Source: Actinomycetota bacterium
GTDB taxonomy: Bacteria; Actinomycetota; Acidimicrobiia; Acidimicrobiales; Ilumatobacteraceae
Length of the DNA: 7,504 nucleotides
Assembly (NCBI GenBank): GCA_005787025.1
Contig: SYCH01000218.1
Location: 1 to 7,504 of the forward strand
Direction of reading: 5' to 3'
Both the position numbers and the translations under genes were made by a program. Below the pieces are notes generated by a model. The model saw only the letters and a list, made by a program, of their open reading frames with translations, was not told where the DNA came from and made no database searches. Shown in pieces: positions 1 through 6,213 of the stretch. Every line of letters starts with the position of its first letter. The stretch's first letter is position 1.

Positions 1-375
1 CGACAGGCCGAGAGTCACCGGTCCGGTGAACTGCCATTTCACCGGCGCGGTGCGACCGGCGGCCACCTCGACGAAGGTACGTAGGCCGACGAAGGCGTCG
101 TGATGAAAGTCGGTGTCGACCGGAGCGAACGGATCGATGCGCGACGGGTCGACCACGATGGCCCCGTACTGACCCACGCTGATGCCCCGGATTCCCACCA
201 CGGCTTGGGCGATCATCGACTCCGCCGGCGAGCGCTTGGGGAGCGATGGAATCGCCGGCAGATCGGGAGAGCTCGTCAACGCGAACTCGGCGGCGGCACG
301 AGCGTCACGATGCGGAAGACTGCCCACGCCGGTGGCGATGCCGCCGGTCAGATATGTGGTCGCCGCCATGGTCAT
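1..375 (-). CDS. Methionine synthase II-like (MetE/UROD-fold) protein, N-terminal part, cut by window edge
   Basis: The first 125 codons are present and the frame stays open to base 1, so the 3' end lies outside the window. The protein begins MTMAATTYLTGG. It carries the GVGSLPH motif (residues 16-21) and a WQFTGPVTLG stretch (about 114-123), both typical of the actinobacterial relatives of cobalamin-independent methionine synthase. These proteins are annotated as MetE-like, but many are far shorter than true MetE and their substrate is unproven, so methionine synthesis should not be assumed. Three in-frame ATGs lie at 381, 375 and 369. I chose 375 because a GAGGGG ribosome site ends 6 nt before it; at 381 the site would abut the start. 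In mycobacteria a relative (Rv3015c, from memory) sits between mnmA/iscS and ligA, so ligA could follow beyond base 1. The family call is fairly firm, the reaction is not. Confidence 0.82.
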   Translation of the reverse strand, partial: MTMAATTYLTGGIATGVGSLPHRDARAAAEFALTSSPDLPAIPSLPKRSPAESMIAQAVVGIRGISVGQYGAIVVDPSRIDPFAPVDTDFHHDAFVGLRTFVEVAAGRTAPVKWQFTGPVTLGLS

Positions 376-381
376 GATCAT

Positions 382-387
382 CCCCTC
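382..387 (-). promoter_or_regulatory. Shine-Dalgarno GAGGGG of the metE-like gene
   Basis: On the minus strand the sequence reads GAGGGG, then six bases, then ATG at 375. This decides between three in-frame ATGs in favour of the middle one. The same hexamer precedes azlD, whereas most other genes here lack a recognisable ribosome site. Confidence 0.6.
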
Positions 388-484
388 GGCACTTTCGTAG
401 CAGGCGACTCCCACCACGCCACAATCGAGCGCACCTTCACCGAGGTTCGTCGGTCTCCGATTGTTGGGTCGTTGGTCCCATCGG

Positions 485-491
485 TAACGCT
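485..491 (+). promoter_or_regulatory. Putative -10 element for a leaderless transcript of the membrane protein gene
   Basis: TAACGCT is followed by seven bases and then GTG at 499, which would place the transcription start at or next to the start codon. A nearly identical TAACACT stands before the SRPBCC gene. No convincing -35 is visible, which is common for leaderless actinobacterial promoters. Confidence 0.4.
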
Positions 492-498
492 GTGGGAC

Positions 499-1404
499 GT
501 GTCGGAATCGCGCGTTTCACGAAACCTCACCGTCGTGTCGTGGGCGACGCGCGTGGCGGTGGTCGCCGGTGGCACGATCGCTCCGTTGTGTGGTGACGCC
601 ATCGACGGGTGGTCCGATGCCGCGCGCGCGATGACGAACGTCGCGATCTGGGCCGCGTGGGCCGTCGGCCTTCTGTGCGTTCTGGTGCCCTCCAGCGTCT
701 CGCTCACCGCCGTGCGCCTCGCGTGCCCTACGTTGATCGTCACAACGGGTGTCGTCGTGGCCCTCGACGGCGACGGCGCGTCGGGCATCGCGCTCGCGGT
801 GGCGATCGTGGCGACACTGCTCGTGTTCAGCGCCGAAGTGGGCGACTCGTTCGTGCAGGTGTCGGCGTACGGGGACGAACGTCGTCACCTGTTGCGGTGC
901 TCGGCGACCATGGCGACCATTCAGGTGCTGGCCTGGATCGTCTGGGTGTCGAGCATCGTCGCCACCCTTGCGTTCGGATTCGACGAGAACTGGGTCGCCG
1001 CGGCGATCATGGGTGTGATGGCGGTCGTGCTGTCATGGTCGCTCCCCCGCCGCTTCCACCGCTACTCGAGACGCTGGTTGGTGCAAGTGCCGGCCGGCTT
1101 GGTGATCCACGATCACGTGGTGTTGGCCGAGACCGCCATGTTCCTCACTCGTGACATTCGATCCGTCGACGCGGTGACGATCGGAACCACCGACGCGGCC
1201 GATCTCACCGGTGGGTGTCGCGGAGCCGCTCTACGCGTGACCCTGGGCGACTTCGAGACCGTCGTGTTGTCGGCCACCCGCGCCGAGCCCGGCGGCAAGG
1301 CGATTCACGTGAAGTCGATGTTGGTGTGCCCGTCGCGACCGGGTCGGACCCTGGGCGAGTTGACCACGCCACCACCGAGCACCACCTCACCGGCCTCGTC
1401 GTAG
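499..1404 (+). CDS. Multi-pass membrane protein of unknown function
   Basis: A 301-residue protein from GTG. Hydrophobic segments appear at about 17-32, 47-64, 74-90, 95-112, 138-160 and 163-182, so five or six membrane spans fill the N-terminal 60 percent. A soluble C-terminal part follows, starting with a basic stretch (RRFHRYSRRW, 184-193) that probably lies in the cytoplasm. The pattern RRWLVQVPAGLVIHDHVVLAE resembles uncharacterised actinobacterial membrane proteins I remember only as hypothetical; no function is known to me. The frame is open upstream to about base 100, but that part lies antisense to the metE-like gene and reads as low-complexity Arg/His sequence, so I place the start at 499, supported by TAACGCT upstream. 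The last 100 bases overlap the 3' end of mnmA on the other strand, and the Pro/Thr/Ser tail there is probably only a by-product of that overlap. Confidence 0.75.
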   Translation: MSESRVSRNLTVVSWATRVAVVAGGTIAPLCGDAIDGWSDAARAMTNVAIWAAWAVGLLCVLVPSSVSLTAVRLACPTLIVTTGVVVALDGDGASGIALAVAIVATLLVFSAEVGDSFVQVSAYGDERRHLLRCSATMATIQVLAWIVWVSSIVATLAFGFDENWVAAAIMGVMAVVLSWSLPRRFHRYSRRWLVQVPAGLVIHDHVVLAETAMFLTRDIRSVDAVTIGTTDAADLTGGCRGAALRVTLGDFETVVLSATRAEPGGKAIHVKSMLVCPSRPGRTLGELTTPPPSTTSPASS

Positions 1405-2414
1405 AACACGGCGCTCTGACCGGGCGAGATGCGTCGCTGTGGTTCGCGCCATCGCACCACCACGTCGCCGTCGGTGTCGGTCTCGATGTCGGCGAGGTTC
1501 GCGTCGCCATGGGCACTGCACTGCACGCGCACCGCACCGGCGACCGCCGACGAACTCCAGGACACCTGGCCCACCACTTCGCGATCGGTGAGCAACATCG
1601 CTTCGGGGCCCACCACCACCCGACGGCCGGGCACGTCGACGTCGACGACGAAGCGCTTGGTGCCACCACCGCCACCCACACCACGACGCTGTCCGAGCGT
1701 GACCATTTCGACCGCTTCCACCTCACCGATGCGGGCACCCTCGGTGTCGACGATCTCGCCGACGTGCAGCGGAATGCGTCGCGCCAGGAAAGCCGAGCGA
1801 CCCGAGCGACCGTCGTCGTCCTTGGACGTGGTGATGAAACAGACGTCCTGACTGTCGGGTTTGCCAGCGGTGCGCAATCCCAATCGTTCGGCGTGCGCGC
1901 GTACGTCGGCCTTGTTCATCTCCCCCACCGGGAACATGGTGCGGGACAACTGCTGCTGATCCAGCATGTGCACCACGTAACTCTGGTCCTTGGCGGAGTC
2001 GTGACCGCGCGCCAATCGATGCGCGCCGTCTCGTTCGACCACCCGGGCGTGGTGTCCGGTGGCCACGGCGTCGAAACCGAGAACGATGGCCCGCTCGTGC
2101 AGACGATCGAACTTCAGGTGACGGTTGCATTCGATGCACGGATTCGGTGTGACCCCCACCGCGTGATCGTTCACGTACGGCTCGACCACGTCGCGATGGA
2201 ACTCGTCGGTGAAGTTGAAGACCAGATGATCGATGCCGATCTGCTGGGCCACGCGGCGAGCGTCGTCGACGTCGCTGACACTGCAACAGCCGGTGTCGCT
2301 CTCGCCACCCCACAAACGCATGGTGACACCCACCACGTCGTGCCCCTGCTCCACCAACAGAGCAGCGGCGACCGACGAATCGACCCCGCCGGACATGGCG
2401 ATGAGCACCTTCAT
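1305..2414 (-). CDS. mnmA: tRNA-specific 2-thiouridylase MnmA
   Basis: This cytoplasmic enzyme thiolates U34 of tRNA-Lys, tRNA-Glu and tRNA-Gln: it adenylates the base with ATP, then inserts sulfur received as persulfide. The protein is 369 residues, the usual length (E. coli about 368). The ATP PP-loop SGGVDSS is at 8-14. The first catalytic cysteine is C96 in NPCIECNRHLKF, and the second is C192 in GKPDSQDVCFI. A TGCCS pair (C43-C44), ATGHHAR (118-124) and the GQRRG motif before the beta-barrel domain are all present, so it looks active. The conserved end (SPGQSAVFYD...GGGVV) is followed by a tail of about 18 residues that overlaps the convergent membrane gene by 100 bp. The ATG start at 2414 lies 36 nt after the desulfurase stop and has TAGCCT seven bases upstream, so mnmA may have its own leaderless start as well as read-through from the desulfurase gene. 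Confidence 0.96.
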   Translation of the reverse strand: MKVLIAMSGGVDSSVAAALLVEQGHDVVGVTMRLWGGESDTGCCSVSDVDDARRVAQQIGIDHLVFNFTDEFHRDVVEPYVNDHAVGVTPNPCIECNRHLKFDRLHERAIVLGFDAVATGHHARVVERDGAHRLARGHDSAKDQSYVVHMLDQQQLSRTMFPVGEMNKADVRAHAERLGLRTAGKPDSQDVCFITTSKDDDGRSGRSAFLARRIPLHVGEIVDTEGARIGEVEAVEMVTLGQRRGVGGGGGTKRFVVDVDVPGRRVVVGPEAMLLTDREVVGQVSWSSSAVAGAVRVQCSAHGDANLADIETDTDGDVVVRWREPQRRISPGQSAVFYDEAGEVVLGGGVVNSPRVRPGRDGHTNIDFT

Positions 2415-2421
2415 GCCCCGC

Positions 2422-2427
2422 AGGCTA
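2422..2427 (-). promoter_or_regulatory. Putative -10 element for mnmA
   Basis: On the minus strand TAGCCT is followed by GCGGGGC and then ATG at 2414. It lies in the 36-bp gap after the desulfurase gene, so mnmA could be transcribed on its own. The azlC gene has the same hexamer at the same spacing. Chance occurrence cannot be excluded. Confidence 0.38.
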
Positions 2428-2450
2428 CGGCGGCGTCGACGCGGTTGTGA

Positions 2451-3599
2451 TCAGGCCCGCTTCAAACGAGCGGAGGCGGTACGAATGCGCTCCACCGCCG
2501 CGGTGACCACCTGAACCGTGCGTTCCACGTCGTCCTCGGTGGTGGTGTGACCCATCGACAAGCGCAGGGCCCCCGCGCTCCACTCGCGTTCCACACCCAT
2601 CGCCAGCAACACGTGGGACGGTTCCATGGCGCCACTCGCGCACGCTGAAGCCGCCGACGCGCACACGTCAGCCTCGTCGAGCAGATACAGCAACGACTCG
2701 CTCTCGACGTCGGCGATGCACACGTGGGCCACGCCGGGCACCGACACCGAATCGGGCACCGTGCGATGCACGCCCGGAATCGCCAACAGTCCGGCCAGCA
2801 ACGTGTCGCGCAACGCGGTGATTCGAGCCACCTCGTGCACGCGTTCGGCGTCGGTGGCGCGCAGGGCCTCGGCCATGGCCACGATGCCAGCCACGTTGTG
2901 GGTGCCGCTGCGACGATCACGTTCCTGTCCACCACCCAGGACGATGGGCTCGAAGGTGACACCTTCGCGCACGATCAACGCACCCACGCCCTTGGGACCG
3001 CCGAACTTGTGGGCACTGACGGCCATGGAGTCCACCAACGGCCACAGGTCGCGCAGGTCGATCCAGCACGGGGCCTGCACTGCATCGGTGTGCAAGACGG
3101 CGTTCGGAGCGTGACGGCGAACCAGCGCCGACACCGCCTTCAGGTCGGTGATCACGCCGGTCTCGTTGTTGACCGCCATCACCGAGACGCTGCTGACCGA
3201 ATCGTCGAGCGCGGTGCGCAGAGCGTCGAGATCGACCGCACCGTAGGCGTCGACGGCCACCACTCGTCCACCCAGGTGTTCCACACAATGCAACACGGCG
3301 TGGTGTTCGGCGGCCGGACACACCGCCACGCCACCGCGTCGACGCACCACCCCCACGATGGCGGCGTTGTCGCTCTCGGTGCCACATCCGGTGAGAACGA
3401 TCTCGCCCGGCTTGCAGCCCACCAGGGACGCGATCAGGTCGCGGGCTTCGTCCACCGACTTGCGGGCCAAACGAGCGAAACGGTGCGAGCCACTGGGGTT
3501 GGCGTACACGCCGTCGAGGAACGGCATCATGGCCGCGATGGCCGACGCGCGCATGGGGGTGGTAGCCGCGTGATCCATGTATGTCACGGTGCCGGCCAT
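2451..3599 (-). CDS. iscS: Cysteine desulfurase, IscS/NifS class I
   Basis: A PLP enzyme that turns L-cysteine into L-alanine and carries the sulfur as a persulfide on its own cysteine. The 382 residues show the full set: DHAATTP (9-15), GTESDN (73-78), the cofactor-stacking His in AEHHAVL (H99), NNETG (144-148), Asp172 in HTDAVQ, the Schiff-base lysine K198 in SAHKFGGPKG, RRSGT (229-233) and the catalytic cysteine C320 in SACASGAMEPSHVL. The long mobile loop around C320 is the class I (IscS/NifS) type, not SufS. No iscU, fdx or hsc gene adjoins it, while mnmA follows 36 nt downstream, so its main customer may be tRNA thiolation, like YrvO beside MnmA in Bacillus; a wider Fe-S role is not excluded. 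The start at 3599 is preceded by TACTCT plus six bases; M8 (3578) is an alternative. Confidence 0.95.
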   Translation of the reverse strand: MAGTVTYMDHAATTPMRASAIAAMMPFLDGVYANPSGSHRFARLARKSVDEARDLIASLVGCKPGEIVLTGCGTESDNAAIVGVVRRRGGVAVCPAAEHHAVLHCVEHLGGRVVAVDAYGAVDLDALRTALDDSVSSVSVMAVNNETGVITDLKAVSALVRRHAPNAVLHTDAVQAPCWIDLRDLWPLVDSMAVSAHKFGGPKGVGALIVREGVTFEPIVLGGGQERDRRSGTHNVAGIVAMAEALRATDAERVHEVARITALRDTLLAGLLAIPGVHRTVPDSVSVPGVAHVCIADVESESLLYLLDEADVCASAASACASGAMEPSHVLLAMGVEREWSAGALRLSMGHTTTEDDVERTVQVVTAAVERIRTASARLKRA

Positions 3600-3605
3600 T
3601 CCCGA

Positions 3606-3611
3606 AGAGTA
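3606..3611 (-). promoter_or_regulatory. Putative -10 element for the cysteine desulfurase gene
   Basis: TACTCT on the minus strand is followed by six bases (TCGGGA) and then ATG at 3599. This would give a leaderless or nearly leaderless message for the desulfurase-mnmA pair and supports 3599 over the internal ATG at 3578. The -35 region is not recognisable. Confidence 0.4.
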
Positions 3612-3679
3612 CCGCCCCGTCGTCGGGCCCTATCGCCCGATTCACCGCCGACCATGACGGCGTGGTGGACTGGACGTGC

Positions 3680-4411
3680 ATGAAGGGCTTCGACGACGCG
3701 ACGTATGGCGACTCGTTCGCCGACGTCTACGACGATTGGTACGACGACGTCAGCGACGTGGAAGCCACCACGGCGTTGGTCACCGAGTTGGCCCGTGGGG
3801 GCAGCGTGTTGGAATTGGGAGTTGGCACCGGACGACTGGCCCTACCCCTGGCCCGCGCCGGGTGCACGGTGGTGGGCGTCGATTCGAGCGAAGCGATGCT
3901 GGAGCGGTGTCGCACCAAGGCCGGCGACCTCGCGCTGGACTTGATTCGCGGTGACATGATCGACGCCCAGCCCGATCGGACCTTCGACGCCGTGTTGATC
4001 GCGTACAACACCATTTTCAGTCTGGCCAGCGCCGAACGCCAGCAAGCACTGTTCGACGCCGTGGCCCGGCGCCTGAACGACGGCGGAACGTTCATCATCG
4101 AGGCCGCCGTTCCCGACCCCCAACGCAAGGCGGGCGGAACGGTGGGGGTACGTTCCATGAACGCCGATCGCGTGGTTCTGTCGGTCGACGTGCACCGCCC
4201 CGAGGACCAACGCGTCGACGGACAGTTCGTGGAATTCACCGAATCCGGTGGTGTTCGCCTGCGCCCCTGGAGCATCCGCTATTCGTCCCCCGAGGAATTG
4301 GATCGGATGGCGACCCGAGCCGGTCTGCGTCTGCGGGACCGCTGGGAGGACATGGGCCGGTCGGCTTTCATCGCGGATTCACCGACCCATGTCTCGGTGT
4401 ACACCCGGTGA
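3680..4411 (+). CDS. Class I SAM-dependent methyltransferase
   Basis: A 243-residue Rossmann-fold methyltransferase. Motif I is LELGVGTGRLALPLA (44-58), where the glycine loop binds S-adenosylmethionine; VGVDSS (65-70) ends in the acidic residue expected to hold the ribose; RGDM (90-93) and FDAVLIAYNTIFSL (102-115) match the following motifs. The N-terminus is Asp/Tyr-rich (ADVYDDWYDDVSDVE). The C-terminal third is a beta-rich part ending THVSVYTR, as in many small-molecule methyltransferases. The substrate cannot be told from sequence. It leads a plus-strand run with the galT-like gene (40 nt gap) and the SRPBCC gene, so a sugar or glycan substrate is possible but only inferred. The start is uncertain: ATG 3680 lacks a clear ribosome site, and in-frame GTGs at 3662 and 3665 are alternatives. 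An 80-bp gap separates it from the divergent desulfurase gene. Confidence 0.87.
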   Translation: MKGFDDATYGDSFADVYDDWYDDVSDVEATTALVTELARGGSVLELGVGTGRLALPLARAGCTVVGVDSSEAMLERCRTKAGDLALDLIRGDMIDAQPDRTFDAVLIAYNTIFSLASAERQQALFDAVARRLNDGGTFIIEAAVPDPQRKAGGTVGVRSMNADRVVLSVDVHRPEDQRVDGQFVEFTESGGVRLRPWSIRYSSPEELDRMATRAGLRLRDRWEDMGRSAFIADSPTHVSVYTR

Positions 4412-4436
4412 CAAGGAATTCGTCACTCCTCTTGCG

Positions 4437-4442
4437 TATCCT
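4437..4442 (+). promoter_or_regulatory. Putative -10 element for the galT-like gene
   Basis: TATCCT lies 9 nt before the GTG at 4452, in the 40-bp gap after the methyltransferase stop. It directly touches the alternative in-frame GTG at 4443, which makes 4452 the better start if the transcript is leaderless. The galT-like gene may therefore not depend only on read-through from upstream. Confidence 0.35.
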
Positions 4443-4451
4443 GTGAGCACC

Positions 4452-5435
4452 GTGAGTCAACTACGTCTGAATCCTCTCACCGGCCGGTGGGTCACCATCG
4501 TCGCCGAGCGGGCCATGCGCCCCACCGATTTCGCCACCCGCGTGCCCACCGTCGAATCCGGTCCCACGCGCCCGTGTCCCTTCTGCCCCGGCAACGAGGA
4601 TGCGTCGTTGCCCACGCTCGCCAGCGTCGGCCCCGACAGTCACTGGCGCATGCGCGTCATCCCCAATCTGTTCCCGGCCTTCGACGGTGACGACTCGCTC
4701 GCGGTGCGCAACCTCGGACCGGTGCACGTCATGGCCGAGGCCAGTGGCACGCACGAGGTGTTCGTGTTCACCCGAGACCACAAGGCCGGCATCGAGGTGT
4801 TCAGCGATCGGGCCTGCGCCGAGATGATGGTCACGCTGAAGCAGCGTCTGCAGAGCCACGCCGGTACTGACAACATCCGTTACACGCAGGCCATCGTGAA
4901 CCACGGTCGCGAGGCCGGTGCGTCGCTGTCACACCCGCACGGTCAGTTGCTCGGTCTGCCCTTCGTCCCGGGCGAGATCCTCGACGAGGAACGGGCCTTC
5001 GTGCGCTTCGAGGGCGGTTGCATCCTGTGCGCCACGGTCGAGGCCGAATTGGCGTCGAACGAACGCGTGGTGCTGGCCACCGACGACGCCGTGGTGGTGT
5101 GCCCCTGGTGGAGCGGTGGCCCGTACGAGATGCTCATCATCCCGCGCAACCACGACCAACACCTCACCGATTCGTCCGACGAACAGGTGGCCGGCGTCGG
5201 TCGCGCCATCCGTGACGCCCTGGTACACCTGAACGAGGTGTTCACCGACGTGGCGTTCAACCTGGTGTTCCATACCGCGCCCCACCACCACAACGGGGCC
5301 TTCCACTGGCACGTGCACCTCTTCCCGAAGCTCACCACCGTGGCCGGCTTCGAACGCGGCACCGGCGTGATGATCAACATCATTCCGCCCGAGCAAGCCG
5401 CCGAAGAGCTGCGCCATGTGGGCGCTCACGCCTGA
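4452..5435 (+). CDS. galT: Galactose-1-phosphate uridylyltransferase (GalT family)
   Basis: A 327-residue nucleotidyl transferase of the HIT superfamily. GalT exchanges UMP between UDP-glucose and galactose-1-phosphate in the Leloir pathway through a uridylyl-histidine intermediate. The first metal pair is C42/C45 in PCPFCPGNED. The active site is SHPHGQ (160-165), with H163 the expected nucleophile. H101 in GTHEVFVFTRDH may be another metal ligand. The second HIT-like half shows PWWSGGPYEM (218-227) and FHWHVHLFPK (284-293). HPHGQ is the true GalT signature; the related ADP-glucose phosphorylases carry HSHSQ. A second CxxC (C190/C193) could bind another metal. The length is slightly below that of E. 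coli GalT (about 348). No galK or galE is in the window, so the natural sugar phosphate is open. GTG 4452 was chosen so the protein starts MSQLRLNPLTGRW, close to the conserved region; GTG 4443 would add three residues. Confidence 0.9.
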   Translation: MSQLRLNPLTGRWVTIVAERAMRPTDFATRVPTVESGPTRPCPFCPGNEDASLPTLASVGPDSHWRMRVIPNLFPAFDGDDSLAVRNLGPVHVMAEASGTHEVFVFTRDHKAGIEVFSDRACAEMMVTLKQRLQSHAGTDNIRYTQAIVNHGREAGASLSHPHGQLLGLPFVPGEILDEERAFVRFEGGCILCATVEAELASNERVVLATDDAVVVCPWWSGGPYEMLIIPRNHDQHLTDSSDEQVAGVGRAIRDALVHLNEVFTDVAFNLVFHTAPHHHNGAFHWHVHLFPKLTTVAGFERGTGVMINIIPPEQAAEELRHVGAHA

Positions 5436-5441
5436 TCTGGG

Positions 5442-5448
5442 TAACACT
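5442..5448 (+). promoter_or_regulatory. Putative -10 element for the SRPBCC gene
   Basis: TAACACT is followed by six bases (GGCGGT) and then ATG at 5455. It differs by one base from the TAACGCT before the membrane protein gene. It fills the 19-bp gap after the galT-like gene, so a separate leaderless start is possible in addition to co-transcription. Confidence 0.35.
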
Positions 5449-5454
5449 GGCGGT

Positions 5455-5895
5455 ATGAGCCGCATCACCGTATCCATCGACCTCGACGCCACGCCCGCGC
5501 GCGTGTGGGACGTGGTGGAACCCATCGAGCGTCACGTGGACTGGATGGCCGACGCCGTGGCCATTCGCTTCGAGGGCGACCAGACCCGTGGAGTGGGCAC
5601 GAAGTTCCTGTGTGACACCAAGGTGGGACCCATCAAGTTGACCGACCATATGGAGATCACCGAGTGGATCCCGGGCGAAGCCATGGGCGTGCGCCACACC
5701 GGATTGGTGACCGGTACGGGCATCTTCACGCTGGCACCGCTCGACGGTGGCACGCGCACGCGGTTCACCTGGAGTGAGAAGCTGACGTTCCCGTGGTGGT
5801 TGGGCGGACGTCTGGGCGAGATCGTGGGCGGTCAGTTGGTGATGAAGGCCATCTGGCGCCGCAACCTGAAGAAACTGAAGACGCTCGTCGGCTGA
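5455..5895 (+). CDS. SRPBCC-fold (START/polyketide cyclase-like) protein
   Basis: A 146-residue protein with the layout of the SRPBCC (Bet v 1-like) superfamily. It opens with ITVSIDLDATPARVWDVV (4-21), the usual first strand and helix; an HVDWMADAV helix follows, then TRGVGTKF, a WIPGEAMGVRH strand (71-81), GTRTRFTWSEKL (99-110) and a long C-terminal helix ending RRNLKKLKTLVG. This fold makes a deep cavity for a hydrophobic ligand and serves in lipid binding, cyclases, aromatase-like enzymes and stress proteins; nothing in the sequence selects among these. No signal peptide or membrane span is seen, so it is probably cytoplasmic. It follows the galT-like gene after 19 nt in the same direction and ends 18 nt from the convergent azlD stop, with no obvious terminator hairpin between. 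ATG 5455 gives the normal family N-terminus; an upstream in-frame ATG at 5416 overlaps galT and is less likely. Confidence 0.85.
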   Translation: MSRITVSIDLDATPARVWDVVEPIERHVDWMADAVAIRFEGDQTRGVGTKFLCDTKVGPIKLTDHMEITEWIPGEAMGVRHTGLVTGTGIFTLAPLDGGTRTRFTWSEKLTFPWWLGGRLGEIVGGQLVMKAIWRRNLKKLKTLVG

Positions 5896-5913
5896 CGCAG
5901 TTCTCGGTCGCGC

Positions 5914-6213
5914 TCACACTTGGCGCAAGAGAGCGGTCACGGCCGCGCCCAACACGATCACCGCGATCAGGGGCGCCTTGCGCCACGCCGCCACCACCGC
6001 CACCGCGATGCCGGCCGCTCGAGCGTCGAGCACCAGGTCCTGGCCGGTCGTGAACGTGTCCTTCACGATGAGCGCGGTCACCACCGCGGCCGGGATGAGG
6101 GCCAGGCAGCGCTCGACCACCGCGGGCAACGAGCGCCCACCCAGGATCACCAACCCGGTCACCTTGAACGCGTACGCGCCCAGCGCCAGAACGATCACCA
6201 GCGTCCAGCTCAT
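5914..6213 (-). CDS. azlD: AzlD-family small subunit of branched-chain amino-acid exporter
   Basis: A 99-residue, strongly hydrophobic protein with about three or four membrane segments (roughly 3-24, 35-52, 64-76 and 81-96). The pattern ALGAYAFKVTGLVILGGR, then RCLALIPAAVVTALIV and a WRKAPLIAVIVLGAAVTALLR end, fits the AzlD family. AzlD works with AzlC as a two-part inner-membrane exporter of branched-chain amino acids or analogues (azlCD gives azaleucine resistance in Bacillus; YgaH/YgaZ exports valine in E. coli). Its ATG overlaps the azlC stop by four bases (ATGA), so the two are translated together, and GAGGGG lies 8 nt upstream inside azlC. The exported substrate is inferred from the family only. 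Confidence 0.92.
   Translation of the reverse strand: MSWTLVIVLALGAYAFKVTGLVILGGRSLPAVVERCLALIPAAVVTALIVKDTFTTGQDLVLDARAAGIAVAVVAAWRKAPLIAVIVLGAAVTALLRQV

Larger units (their letters stand above)
376..498. other. Divergent intergenic region between the metE-like gene and the membrane protein gene
   Basis: This 123-bp gap is the longest non-coding stretch in the window and must hold promoters for both outward-facing genes. On the plus strand TAACGCT lies 7 nt before the GTG at 499. On the minus strand a weak TACGAA (399-394) precedes the GAGGGG ribosome site. I see no inverted repeat strong enough to call an operator, and no convincing -35 box. Confidence 0.5.

Noticed and set aside
100..498. 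Upstream extension of the membrane protein gene to base 100
   Set aside because: This part is antisense to the metE-like gene over most of its length, has Arg/His-rich low-information sequence, and lacks membrane segments; GTG 499 has a promoter-like box and gives a plausible N-terminus.
1660..1690. Short CCACC-rich run in mnmA (five consecutive glycines in the protein)
   Set aside because: It encodes a glycine stretch just after the GQRRG motif, where MnmA proteins vary in length; it is too short to be called a repeat and the frame is intact.
1215..2450. Long plus-strand reading frame (411 codons) opposite mnmA
   Set aside because: It lies fully antisense to mnmA, whose catalytic motifs are intact. 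Its translation is His/Asp/Val-rich with no domain pattern, as expected for a third-position shadow in high-GC DNA.
2724..3683. Plus-strand reading frame of 319 codons opposite the cysteine desulfurase gene
   Set aside because: It is antisense to an unmistakable PLP enzyme, is rich in His, Gly and Arg, and has no recognisable motif or promoter.
4929..5525. Minus-strand reading frame opposite the galT-like gene
   Set aside because: It is antisense to the HPHGQ and FHWHVH motifs of a clear GalT and spans the boundary of two plus-strand genes; it shows no family pattern.
5896..5913. Possible bidirectional terminator between the SRPBCC gene and azlD
   Set aside because: The 18-bp convergent gap shows no GC hairpin followed by a T-run on either strand, so no terminator is called.
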